Source: Formicarius rufipectus
Taxonomy: Eukaryota > Chordata > Aves > Passeriformes > Formicariidae
Length of the DNA stretch: 64,000 nucleotides
Direction of reading: 5' to 3'
NCBI GenBank assembly: GCA_013399695.1
Contig: VXAU01004947.1
Location: 186,001 to 250,000 of the forward strand
The translations under genes were made by a program, and so were the position numbers. Under the pieces are notes generated by a model. That model did not search any database. It saw nothing but the letters and a program-made list of their open reading frames with translations, and was not told where the DNA came from. Positions within the stretch are counted from its first letter, which is position 1; each line of letters starts with the position of its first letter. Positions 12,566-24,310 of this stretch are shown here, piece by piece.

Positions 12566-12698
12566 GAAGTGGACTCATAGCACAGAATACGTATTTACAA
12601 AATCATTCCCGAAGGATATTCCAAAATTGTGCTCTTTAATTCCATCATACTTTTAGCATAAATATAAGAATGCTTGTGACAGAGGGGACACCATGACA

Positions 12699-12722
12699 AG
12701 AATGTGAGTAAGAATGTGAGTA
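12699..12722. repeat. 12-bp tandem duplication
   Basis: AGAATGTGAGTA occurs twice back to back and is followed by a partial third copy (AG). The copies are identical, indicating recent slippage or a recent duplication. Confidence 0.92.
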
Positions 12723-12874
12723 AGGAGCACACTTGTAAAACCTGAAATCATGTTTAATATTTCTGGAATAAGGACAGGAATCTCATTTTCTGCTGTAATA
12801 ACTTGGTAGACATAGGTTTATCTAGGTTGCTTGTTTATTGCCAAAGAGACATCTGAGAGAAACGGTTGAACACT

Positions 12875-12890
12875 GATCAGTTAACTGATC
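12875..12890. repeat. 16-bp perfect palindrome
   Basis: GATCAGTTAACTGATC is its own reverse complement. The centre, GTTAAC, resembles an HNF1-type half site. The symmetry stops exactly at 12874 and 12891. It could bind a dimeric factor, but a single site is not evidence of function. Confidence 0.85.
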
Positions 12891-13350
12891 TGCCCCATGT
12901 GCACAAAACAGCTTCCTTTTGGATATGTGGCTTATTAGGGGGAATGTCTCCTGTCAAGTGGCATCTTAGGAATGAGTCATCTCTCTATTGAGCGGCATCA
13001 TTATTTTGGGAATTAACCAATGGAGCATGTGTCTGTGTATTTTAAAGGGCATAACAATGAAATCTGCACAAAAGACTTTTTAATACACCTTCATAACCAA
13101 ACTGCACAGAATTTGGCAGAAGCAAGACAAACTATGAAGTTTCTGTTTCCAAATGCCTTATTGATGTTATTCCAGTGCTACTGCCATTATCTCTTGCACA
13201 TTCTTTATACTTCCCAGCCACACATTTAGAAAGCAAATAAGCTCATCAGACACATGTTTCATTTTAGGAGAGCAGAGATGTGTACAAGAGTGTGAATGAA
13301 TATGAATTGCCCATTTTTGGCATTACCAAGCTTTGAAGCTGATTTGTATG

Positions 13351-13377
13351 ACTCAGAAATAAACACTCAGAAATAAA
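13351..13377. repeat. 13-bp direct duplication
   Basis: ACTCAGAAATAAA appears at 13351-13363 and again at 13365-13377, separated by one C. The copies are identical. The AATAAA inside each is the polyadenylation consensus on the plus strand, but there is no upstream gene to use it. Confidence 0.9.
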
Positions 13378-14879
13378 AGGGCCCCCATAAAAATATGGAC
13401 AGTGAAAGTAATGGAGAAAGAGGAAGCGTTCCTCTCAGAAAATGGCAGTTCCCTGAGACATCTCCATGACACACATGGCAAGTTTTCACGTGGGCCTGGT
13501 TTGCATGGCAGCTCTTTGGCTTTGCTGACAGCTCTCTGCCCAGGGAGCCACGCCACTACTTCACATTGGAGAATATCTTCAGAATGCAAAAAAAATAGAC
13601 TAGTCTTTGAAGGGGTAAAAGGATGACAGAGAGTCTACAAAATCCTCAGCAAGTGAAAATAAGTAATAATAAAATAAACACACAAGGCTTTAATTTTCTT
13701 TCAGCTTTGTTTTGATTTGTTTTTCTTTACACTTTCCCCATTTCACACTTTCAGTCTGAAATAAGAAGGTGGCTTTGAATACTGAATTATAACACTTGGC
13801 AATGAAAATTATTAGACTAGTTGGCATTATATGTAAGCTGGGGATGACCGTCAGCCTAAAGAGGCTAGGAATGGCCCTAATATTTAGGGTTTTAGCTGTA
13901 TATCCTTTTCAGGAATAATTTTAAAAGGAACCACTTCTGCTGCCACATAGGCCATAATGTTGCCACAGTACTATCAAACCATGGAAAATCACTCATGCAC
14001 CTGGGCTGGTGTAAGATGGGCACCCAGAAAGTTGTCAGTCGTGCTGGCTTCTTATTCCAAATACATAAGGGAAAAGGGAATTTTTTTTACTGTGGGATTT
14101 TGCTGCCCTATGCTTTTTGGTAGGAGGGCTGTTAACATTGTGAAGGAACTCACAGGCATATCTCTATCCCTGTGGATCCCAGATCCTCACCATCTCCCCC
14201 AGAATCTAGGCAGCTGTGGAGAGCTGTCTGTTTTTTGTTAAGTCTTGGAGCTCACTGAAGGATGAGTCTGACTGAGAACCTGCCATGCCAAAGTCTTGGG
14301 TGGATAAGTAGAGACTCATTGATGCTCAGTGCAGATGGGCTTCTGTGGGCAGGGGTTGCCTGGTCCCGGAGAGAATGCTTGCCCTCCAGAGAGCTGTAAC
14401 AGGGAGGAAAGGAAGGATCTGTCCTTAGGACCTGGGCTCTCAAAAATGGATTTTAAGGACCTGACTGCTAAACCATTGCTTGACCTTAAGTGGTTTCAAG
14501 CAGAGGCTTGTGAGGGTTTAGAGAGCCCTTGCTCTCCAGAGAAAAATACTCACTACAATTTTCCATTGGAACACTGTGGCCAGAGAGTGAGTCAAAGACA
14601 CAGTGAGTTTCCTGTAGCTCAAACATCAGGGTTTTTGTGTACTTATTATAAACCTTTGCTCCCTCTTTAAACTTGGGCTTTATTTAGGAAGTAATTTATC
14701 TTTTCTGCAAGGGTACCTATACTGTCTTGGGGGAAGGCTTCATAGATCTTCAGAACTCTGCAGGCATGGGGTAAAACACCAAAGGGTCCCACTCCTCCTG
14801 AAGGGAAAATAGCCCATATTTGAGAGAAGAGCTGCTGCCAACCTGTGTCATGGTAGAGGCCTAATGAGCATTTCTCAGA

Positions 14880-15130
14880 TTACAGTGTGGCCGAGGCGGA
14901 GGGTGCAGGGATGCTCCACCACACCCTGCTGTGACACTGCCATGGCACGTCCTGGCACCGCCAGCCCTGCCCTGCCATGGGTCCCCCAGGATCACACGCA
15001 GACCCACGTCCCAGCCTGTGAGAGCAGGCTCCTGGTAAACAGTGAATGCATGGCAAGTGACATCCCAGGCACTCGGTCCCCCAGCTGCTTTCCATTGACA
15101 CAGTTGTCCTGGCGTGATGAAGTCTCCCAA
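14880..15130. other. G+C-richer segment with several CpGs
   Basis: About 250 bp are noticeably richer in G, C and CpG (for example near 14892, 14897 and 15114) than the flanks. Open frames of 73-96 codons overlap here on both strands (14864-15154 plus, 15130-14861 and 15101-14880 minus), as expected from composition. It could be a small CpG-rich regulatory patch or a decayed exon; nothing in the translations is recognised. Confidence 0.3.
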
Positions 15131-17079
15131 ACCAGGGAAGAAATACCTGGTTAGGTCACAGAGGGAACACTATCGTCTGTTAAACTTTCAGCAGTAGACA
15201 TTTCTCTGAATGTTGGTTGCTAATTTGAGACAAGTTGTTAATGAGATGCATATACCCTCATCCAACTATCTTTTACCACTCTGTTCCCTTGAATTAGGTG
15301 TGGTATTTGCTCCAGCACCCTTGAAGGCAGTATCCTGGGAGTCTGGGGTTTAAGCATACTGTGTTTGAACTAACAAGGCACCAGCTTTGCTACATCTGTT
15401 CCCTCTGGATTTGTATGATACCTAATCACCTTTATTTTTTCCCGTGCAGCTTCAGACACTGGAAATAAGAGGGTGTAAAGAACATAGTTCCTTGTCATTG
15501 TGGCTACAGAAAACCTTGGATGTGCGACTGTGAGTACATGTAGCTTCAAAAATCAGGAACCAAAACAAACAAAACCCTGCAACATTTATTAACAAACTTC
15601 AGTGAAATCTCCCTGGTTTCAAGCCCAGTTACACAATTTCTCCAGGGGGAAGCAGGAGGAAAGTGGATTTATGACTGCTGAATGTTTGAGCCTGTCAGAA
15701 TTGTACTGAGCGCTACAAAAAAAGGGATGGCTAGAAATAAATTTGGGTGTGAATAAGCTGTTTCCTCCACAGGTCTGGTTTACATTGGCAGAGTGCACTT
15801 AACGGTTGACTGGAGAAAAAAAAATGTGACAGACAGGATGGTTTCTTACAAGCTCCTCAGGGAATTTAAACACAAGCTCTGTTCTTCTTCCCTCCAACTC
15901 ACCCTCTGGTCACCAGCAAAATAATTTTGATTCAAGTTTCAGGTTTAGACAAACTACTGGTAGAAGGAGAAGGGTTAATTTGCTTACTTGGGATGTTTTT
16001 CTGTTTGTTTTGGTTTACTTTTTTTTAAGCCCTGATGTGAATGATCCCTTTTGGCAAGTGAATGAGAACAGTTGCATGTACTTGGTGTTTTCTGTCACAT
16101 ACACTATTATTAGTAAGAAACACATTTCCTTTTGGGGCGCTAAGGACAAAAATAAGGCTGTTCACGCCACCACCCCCTTTATTAACTCTACTAGAGTAAT
16201 TGTGCTGGCATTTAAGAGAACTGGCAAATGCATTTGTTCAGTGGCAAATGTGATGCTTTTTTGTTCTTTTCACATGAAGAAGAAAACAGGCTTTGAAGTG
16301 CAGGGAATATAACAGCCAAGTTTTGGTAATGATTTCTAATATTTTTAAGACGGAAGAGGGGGAAAAAGATCTCATTTACTTGTTCAATGTGAAGCAAGGG
16401 GAATAGTTCTATTGTCCAAAATCTTCTCCAGAGCTTTCAGTGGTACTTGGTGCACATTTTCTCTCCATGTGTAGACAGATTTTCCTTCAGTGAAAAATCA
16501 TTTGGCTACAGTTTGGATTTTGCATGCAATGCAAATGGTTTGCTTCATCATCTAAGTGCAAAGACAGGACATGTTTCGGTAGCACGAAATTTGTCCACTT
16601 GTCGGCAGGATACCTTTTCTAAGAATGAGTGATATCATAATGTCCAAATGAGGTTGGGTTGTCTCCTTTTGTTAGCAGTGCTATTGTCAGCCATAACAAC
16701 ATAGTGGGGCACCTTGCTGAGCACCCAAGCATTTCAGATCATGGTGGACTGAAATTCGCTTCCTTTCAAGGTGCTGTGCTCACTGGCATTGACTTTAAAT
16801 TTGACCCAAATTAGGTCGGCTTGAAACTACTGTGGCATTTTCCAGCTGTAGTTCACATACTTGTCCACTGATACTGACTAAATAGTATTAAACTTTGACT
16901 CTCCAGAAAAGACTTTGTGCTCACTGCTTGTCACTTGTCTACTTATCTCCATTTGTTGTGGAGCAGGTTGGTGGTTCTAAATCTGAGTAGGGGCTTAGTG
17001 TCACCTCTTAACATTGAGAGGAATGAAAGGCAGTGGTGGAAAGTGCCATGGTAATTGATGTACAAGACACTTATTTGCC
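15131..17079. other. Unique non-coding sequence
   Basis: No repeat family or credible exon was recognised. One 110-codon plus-strand frame at 15980-16312 has a hydrophobic start but no domain I can name. Short A/C-rich (near 15560) and T-rich (near 16015) patches are present. Confidence 0.6.
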
Positions 17080-17100
17080 TTTTTTTTTTTTTTTTTTTTT
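17080..17100. repeat. T21 homopolymer
   Basis: There are twenty-one uninterrupted T residues, followed by AATTAAG. A poly-A tail of a minus-strand retrocopy would look like this, but the flanking 17101-17220 shows no recognisable coding sequence or polyadenylation signal, and no target-site duplication was seen. A simple homopolymer is the best call. Confidence 0.95.
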
Positions 17101-17850
17101 AATTAAGACCAAAATTCCCCAGCAACTGCTAGTGATAGAAAGCAAAATGCCTCTTTATGGTTGATGGGGACAAAAAAGTCGTACAGATAAGGCAAACAGA
17201 TAAAGAAGTTTACTTTACACTTTGCTATGAGATATTTTTCCTGTGTCTGTTTCAAGGACTTTGGTCTTCATCCATCAGTCTTTATATATATGCTAAACAG
17301 CATTTAACAAGTGGCTTTTAAAATAGGGTAAACTTTTGGAAGGGGAGTATTTATAGAAGTAGCTATTTAGTTTGTTAGTAATTTTCAGTATTCATTTTTC
17401 TATTGCTGAATATACAGAACAGGATTATTCACCCACATTACCCAGCTGCTTCTGTTCGATAACACAATAAAGATTGTGAGGTAAGTGTCTTTCCATGGAA
17501 ATGACTGTGATGTCATTATTCATGACTATGAAGAAGTGGGATCTGTGAGGAGGAGTTGTTTTTGAGACAGAAAATACCAAAATATGAATGTCTTGCATTA
17601 CAGAGTAAGTGCTAGATTGAAATGCAATCCAATTAGGGACTATTGCAAGAAATTAATTTTCCGTCGTGCTCTTGAAAAATGATGCCTGATACTGCAGTTC
17701 ACTAAAGACACAGTAATATCTTACTAGAAGAAGCTGTAGTACTTTTCCAGCTATTTTTTTCCTATAGATGAGACTTGGTGACACCAGAGCTTTACAGGAC
17801 AAGGTTATATATTACAGTGCATAATAAAGAATATGTTGGGGAGAGTTGGG
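17101..17850. other. Unique non-coding sequence
   Basis: There are no open frames worth listing and no recognised repeat. It is AT-leaning sequence. Confidence 0.65.
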
Positions 17851-17912
17851 ATTTTTTCATTTAGCTTGCATTTTAAATGAAAAAATGATTTTTTTCATTT
17901 AGCTTTCATTTT
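17851..17912. repeat. Hairpin plus local direct duplication
   Basis: ATTTTTTCATTTA at 17851-17863 is repeated in perfect inverted orientation at 17874-17886 (TAAATGAAAAAAT), leaving a 10-base loop: a 13-bp stem. In addition, 17852-17874 (TTTTTTCATTTAGCTTGC then ATTTT) is repeated almost exactly at 17889-17912, with CTTGC changed to CTTTC. The combination suggests a local duplication seeded at a hairpin. The stem is A/T only except for one pair and would be weak. Confidence 0.9.
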
Positions 17913-20900
17913 GCCAACCAAACTAGATATGCAATTGCATTTGGAAGTTCACTGAACTCTTCAACAACTGGCGCTTGTAGAGTTGTAAACCTGACACATA
18001 CTGGCATAAGATTTTTCTGGTGCTTCAGCTCCCTGAAATGGCAATGAAATCACACAAGGGAATATTCAGAAATGTGGGCTATAAGTCAGGTATACAACCA
18101 TTATCACTAGATGCTTCAGTGGGTGTTTTGTGTAGAAGTCCTGTTACACTGATTGAGCTATCAAAACCAAAATGCTTTTAGTTCTTCTCTTCAGAAGTCT
18201 GTTGAGATAATGTACCACTTTTCTGTCTCAGTAAAGGGGAAAGTCTCTTGAGCTGGACATGAGCATCACACAGCTGGCTCTGAACTCTGTGCTGGGTGGT
18301 AGGTAAACATCTCTTCATTTGCAGCTGAACACTGGGACTTTACACTGCTCTGTGATGATGTGCATCAGGTCAGCCTCCTTTCTCATGCATTGATCAGACT
18401 CAGCTGGCACTTGGGATCCAGACCAGGGCTGTTCCAAGACCTTGCTGGTGGGGAGCTTAACAGTTAGCATAGCAACCTGTTCAGCAGCACACTTCTGGGA
18501 CATAGCCTTCACCATATAACCAACTTATCTCCTGCCTGTTTCAAGACCCAACATTTTGATGTTTTGAGCAGGGGAAAAGCTGATACTTCAAAGTCTGATT
18601 CTTACTTTGGAAGTCTGCTGTAAGCTCCAAATCTTCTTTATTCTCCCCAGCCTGCTAATATTATGCCAGCCCTGTTTCTCTCTGCAGGTGGCAGAGTATG
18701 CAGCACTGTGCAACGTGTATGTATGACTAATTGGTAATGAGCTAAATGACTTCTCTGATGACAGTAACATTTGGCTGAGCAGCACATCAGCCGCTATACA
18801 AAAGAGTATCGCTTCATACTAAGGGAAATAGGCTGGGGAAAATCCATTTGGGGTTTATGTCTGGAGTATCCACAGACGGCTACTCAGGTTTTCCATTTCA
18901 CAACCTCTTGAAGTTAGGCTGAAACCGTGACCAAAGCTGGGGCCAGTGGACAAACACATAGATACTCTATCCCTTGCATCAAAGAGTACAGACAGGGAAA
19001 AAAATTACCAGGAAATCGTAACCAGCAAAACTCAAATGCAGGAAGACAGGCAGCATCTTTGAAATGCCACAGGCAACAGCTTCACAAGGACTGAGGATCT
19101 TCTCCAAGAAGACCACCAATAATGTGATCTCCTGCAGGGCTATGGATCAACTGCTCCACCAGAGACCTGACTTCATTATACTGATATAATTGTGAACACT
19201 AATAACTCAGATGAGGCTGATACCAGAAAAGTGTGTCTGGAGGTGGCAGCACACATTCAATCTGATCAGGAAATTATCACAAAAGGCAAGAGGAAATGAT
19301 AGCTTCGAGGGAGCCTGCCAAGAGCCAGATGGAACTAGCTGTGATGTTGTTTCAGGCTAACCCCATACTGACCTGCTAGGGCTTGAGATGCCAGAGGGAG
19401 CCTTCCTCTGGGATACTCCACAGTTCTGAGCACTGGCCGGACAGCACACAACACCATAAACTGCATAGGGCAGAACATTTGGAATTACAACACAAAGAGA
19501 AGCTGCCAGTGCTGAGTTTTCCATGAAAACAGTGCATAACTGAGGAAAGTATGAGGTCAGCTTTAGGCCATCTCCAGAGGAAAAAGAAGAGAGAGAGCAG
19601 CTTTATTTTTGTCAGTAGGTAATCTAGAAGAAGTTTTTAAGCATTTTTTGTCCACTGAGACAGAGATAGTTATCCATGAGACTGTTACAGATATTTGAAA
19701 ACTATTGCACTGCCTTTGAAATGAGCAATATGTTTTTAAACTGACAGTGTGAAGAGAAGGTGAAGGCCTTACATACTCTGTGATTGATCTAAGGTTTCTG
19801 AGTCAATCTTGCCATTTCAGAGCTGGTAAAACAGCAGGCTGTGATCTGTAACAAAAAAACCTCCCCCTAAACCCTTAAACTTCCAAGACAGTGAGAATGG
19901 GAAACAAAGAAGTACTACTGCAAGGATAATTAACTCTTGACAACAAAACAAAAATCTGTTGCACAAAGGGCAGCTGCTCAGCTCATGTTGAAGTTTAGGG
20001 CAAATGTTAGTACTCCCATAATGTTGACTTGCAGATAATTTGAAATATCTTAGCAGAAAAGAAAAAAGCAGGTCAGAGAGACCATAAAAACTGATCATGG
20101 AGCTGCCTGAAGTAAGAAAAAGCACAAGGCATGATAATACAGCCAGTGACTGAAAGGAAATATCCTGGAGTTAAAGTGATTTTCATGTTTTGCCAGAACA
20201 TGCAGGTGTCAACAGTCACGACAACAGAAAGAGCATTTTGATGCCTTCAGTGATATTCCTTTTTGCTCCACCATTTCCTTTCTTCTTCACATATGTGAAG
20301 GAGGAGAAGTTTCTGGTGAACCTGTTTTCTTTTGTCCTGGTGTCAGAAGAAAACCCTAGTATCCTTCATGGTGAAATACAACAGGATGGAGATGTGCACA
20401 TTGCTAGAGGGACTGAGTGACATTTCTTGCCCTGCTTGCATACCTGTTAAGTCTCAGTGGCCACAGGAGTTGCCTGGGTTGATGCTGCTCTGCAGTCATG
20501 CCAGACATTGTTCTGGATGTGACAGTGATTGTCTAACACTGCCACTGCCCAAGGATAAATATAAATTATGTCAACAGAGAATGGTGTCAGGTCCCATTTG
20601 CTTAGAGGTGTTCTTCTTGAAAGTGTTGGAGGAGATGCTGACTGGGTTGTCCTGAAACCGAGTGCTGTATCAGGAACGTCCTAGTCAGCCTGCTGGGAAC
20701 AAGGACACAGGCTGCCAGAGGTAGTGTTACTGGCACAGAGAGGAATTTTCAAAAGAACTGTCAGGAAAAAGACAAATTTTATTCCCATTGAGGGTCTATT
20801 TGAGATGGGTATTAAGAGTAAGTTATAAAATGTGAGAAATGTACTGATGACAAAAGTTGAGTATTGAGTGCCTTTCAAGGGACAGCATTGCTGGAGTAGC

Positions 20901-22713
20901 TGTGGATCAAAACTAGTGAGAACAGTTTCAGGACATTTCCCAAGACATTAAGAGACATTTTTGCAACTACTCATATTAAATAAAATGGTGAGAAACCCCT
21001 GGATTTTCACTACAGCAAAAGGTAGCTTTACCTTTAGGTAAAAAATCAAAGTGGAAGGAAAGTGCACTGATATAGGAATCACTGACAGGGTAAGAACAGG
21101 AGAAATAAGCCTTTCAGAAGAAAAACAAAACCAAAAGAACCCCCAACAAATCAAGGAAACTTCTCATAGCAATATCAAGATCTGCTGAGCAATATCAATG
21201 TTACCAGCCTCCAGAAACAAAGAAGGGTGATCAGGTTCATAGGAGCTGTTGACTAAGAGGGACATTTACCTCAAATACTGTATTTATTCAAATGCCTGGA
21301 ACTGTATCTGTGAGTGTTTCAAGTCCCTATTTTCTGCAGCCCAGTAGTTCAGTGAGAATGAAGTAATCTGCTGACTGAAGAGTACTGGACAACAGGACTG
21401 TTAAAATCAGTTTATCATCTGTGAACATATGATTAGCATGCAAAGCCAAACACAGTTTATAGCTTCCATCTTGGCCAAGACTGTCTTGAGCAGGTGATGT
21501 CCACACCAAGGACCAGAACTAGAGTGTTAGTTGCTGCGTTCTTGTGTACATATTGGACTACTGTCAGAAAGAAATTAAACAGAAACAACTCGGGACATTT
21601 GTATCTCTCCCCTTCTGAGCTGGTACCTTGGCAGCTAGGCTGACCAAGGTGTCTCCTGCCTGCCTTTCTTTCTCACTCTGCTGTGGCTGTATTACTGGAT
21701 CTGAAATGCCTCACTGCCACAAGCTGGTGTGGGGAGTTTCCTGCTCAGGGTGCACCACAGCTTGATGGTGGGATTCCTATCCAAGGATGATAAAGAGAAT
21801 GGTTTCATAATCCTCAAGTCCTAGAGCACCTCTCCAGCCCAACAATCAGTACTTGCTCTCAAGGGAAGCCTAAGGTCAGAGGAACCTGCCAGTTGTAGGG
21901 GAGCAGTCAGTTAGGGCACCTCAAGTAAGGTAACTGGAAATTATTAGCAGTTCAAACACAGATTCTGTGAAAGAAGACATGAACCCTGTAGTATGTGCAG
22001 CATGACTGGTGGCCAAGGGAAGAGTGTGGAAAGCGAAGTGTGAAAATTTCATGGGCAGTGGGGGTGAAATCATTAGCTGTTTCTGGAATTTACTAAATTA
22101 CCTGGAAAAGAAACAATTTCTAGTACAAGGCAGGAATGAAGCTGAAACAGTTTAGAAAAAGAGCAGAACTCTGTTGCTGTTCTTTCTAAGATAAGTCTGT
22201 TGTTTAAGGACAGTTATTGTAAACATATGACAGAAAAAATGGTATTCAGAAAACAGTTGTGTGCTCACAATTTCAGTGCTTAAAAATGTAGTCTCTTCAT
22301 ATACAGCTTTGTTTTGTATCATTTGAAAGGGACACTTAGCCAGACCATTAAGTCTTTCGATTACTCTTAGGAATGTTCTATTTCCACATATAGTTAAGCC
22401 CCAAATATATTTAAGAATATGCTCTTAGGCATTTGGGCCAAGATCTTAAATGAAATACAGATTTGAAACAGCACTCATGATTTCCTGGGACCCTTAGGAG
22501 ACTGTAATAATTGTGACGTGAGATGTGCCCACATTGAGGGACTTTCAGCTTTTTAATCTTATCCATGTTCATTGTAACATTTTGACATGCATGAGTCCGA
22601 GAATGCAACAGGGAAGTGGGACAGAAAATGAACCTCATCCAGCATCTTTATCAATGCAATACATTTCTCCCAGTAGGCCAGAGTGTGCCTAATCAGACAG
22701 TGAAAAGCCAAGA
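17913..22713. other. Unique sequence, 4.8 kb, no recognised gene
   Basis: No intact gene is seen. Around 19187-19297 a plus-strand frame of about 36 codons reads as plausible protein (T-N-N-S-D-E-A-D-T-R-K-V and onward) between stops at both ends. I cannot place it in any family, and it may be chance. The region 20190-20655 has overlapping plus-strand frames of 76 and 107 codons without domains. Much of 18.9-23.5 kb is purine-rich on the plus strand, which could reflect very old LINE sequence now unrecognisable. Confidence 0.5.
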
Positions 22714-22800
22714 GACTCACCAAGAGACTACAAATCCATTAATTTGGTATCACTTGTGGGAAAATGCTGGAAGCAATTGCAGGATTTGTTAAGCAAAAGA
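22714..22800 (+). mobile_element. Possible ancient LINE reverse-transcriptase relic
   Basis: In the plus frame starting near 22726 the translation reads D-Y-K-S-I-N-L-V-S-L-V-G-K-M-L-E. This resembles the N-terminal reverse-transcriptase signature of CR1- and L2-type LINEs (N-Y-R-P-I/V-S-L, then S-x-x-G-K-x-x-E). The proline is replaced by serine, and the match fades after about 20 residues. Nothing else of an element is visible around it. It may be an old LINE scrap or a coincidence. Confidence 0.3.
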
Positions 22801-24197
22801 CTTGGCGAAGTCAATTGATTAGGGAGGTTTCAGAGAAAGCTGTTCTTGCTGAGCTGCCAAGGTAGAAGGGGTTATTATATCCAGAAATTATAAAGTGTCT
22901 TGTTGGCACCATGTAAAACAGAATGGGTGCTGCCATCTAAGAAAAGTAGAAGAACTAAATTAAGTTTCCTTTTTCTTAGGACACTACAAGTATTTGATAT
23001 TCCACTTGCAATTCAGTCAGTCATCTCCTTTCTCTACATTAAATCTCCACAGTTCCCAGTGCATATAAGGGACTGACATATGCAACCATTGTAAAAAATA
23101 CTCATTAAAAATGTTAGAGTAAGGCATCTATGTCAAGAGCAAAACCTTTACAAAGATGAAACTGTTTCTAAATAGGAGACAGGCTCAATCAGCGAGCACA
23201 TAACTCAGTGTTTATCCATTTGTTTTACTCCTGATCCCCTGCAACAGAGGAAAACTCAAAACCAGGAGAGAGCCTATGCAGCCTTCCAAATTAAAAGCTA
23301 TCCTCAAACACTCTAGGCTTTCAGAAGGAATGATGATACATCCCTCAATAGGGTGAAATTGTGTCCAAGTCTGTTAAAAATCAAATGGGGAGAAGGTATT
23401 ACAGTGAGAGTTTCCATGCAGTCAGCAGTCAGAGGTAAGGAAAATCTGTTATGGATGGCCTCTATCCCACAGATAATGAGGTCAAGAGACCCAGGTTAGG
23501 TGTCTGGAGAGAAAGAGGTACTCCACAGCATCTTCCCAGTTTAGAAGGCTTTTGGAGACAGTGTGGAGACACAGGGACTGACTAAAACCTAACAGCTGTG
23601 CTCTGTGAGGCTCTCGGGCAGTCAAGGAAAGAAAGCCCATGTGATAAGAATGAGACACACAGTGAGGTGCTTTTCAATGCCTTTGTCCAGTGTATGCTAT
23701 CTCTGGGATCAAACTCACACAGAGCTCTGCTTCAGTGATCTTTTCTCCATGTGAAGGAAGCAGATATGAGCCCCACAGAGTGGCGTCATGTAAAGGTTGG
23801 CAGTCTTGCAAAATGCTGCTCAGGGATGAATGCCCAGGCCCATCACTGCCCAGAGCTTAAGCCAGCAACCATGTGCATCACTACAAATGAGACTGCTGGC
23901 CCAGCAGTTCAGAGATGAAAGGAGCACTGTCCAGGGGACCACATCAGAGCACAGAGCTGTGGCTGTGTCCCCTTGCACGCCAGGGAGGCATTCAGTGTGC
24001 GACATCGGGGCAAGCACACCAGAGACCAGAGCAGCAAAGTGCTCCTGCAAGACTGCCTGGCTGAGCAGATGGGGCAGAGGAGCAAAGGAGCAGCTCATGG
24101 GACATCAGTGCTGTCCAGTGAAGCATGGGCAGCAGCCTCAGAACGGCAGGAGCAGCCACTTAGAAAAGCTGTTGCAAGAAACCCAGATATGCTAGGC
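22801..24197. other. Unique sequence; stop-poor at its right end
   Basis: No repeat family is recognised. At 23830-24344 two plus-strand frames (121 and 123 codons) and one minus-strand frame (92 codons) overlap in G+C-richer sequence. None carries a known domain, and the 123-codon frame runs into the G/T tract that follows, which argues against a real protein. Confidence 0.5.
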
Positions 24198-24310
24198 TTT
24201 TGTTTTGTTTTGGTTTGGTTTTTTGTTTGTTTGGTTTTTTGGGGGTGTTTTGTTTTGTTTTGTTTTTGGGTTTTTTTGGTTTGGTTTGGTTTGGTTTTGG
24301 GGTTTTTTTG
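24198..24310. repeat. G/T-only low-complexity tract
   Basis: About 110 bp on the plus strand consist only of T and G, as irregular TTTTG, GGTTT and GTTTG units with runs of five G and seven T. It is not a clean microsatellite. Similar tracts lie at 31300-31381 and 47071-47220 in the same orientation. Open frames through it encode only Phe, Trp, Gly, Val, Leu and Cys, plainly an artefact of the composition. Confidence 0.95.

Larger units (their letters stand above)
12566..14879. other. Unique sequence with small duplications
   Basis: No gene or transposon family was recognised. It contains the small features listed separately at 12699-12722, 12875-12890 and 13351-13377. Open frames reach 94 codons (13957-14241 plus) and 113 codons (14329-14670 plus), without recognisable domains. 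Confidence 0.6.

Noticed and set aside
17080..17220. T21 as the poly-A tail of a minus-strand retrocopy
   Set aside because: No polyadenylation signal, coding similarity or target-site duplication is visible beside it.
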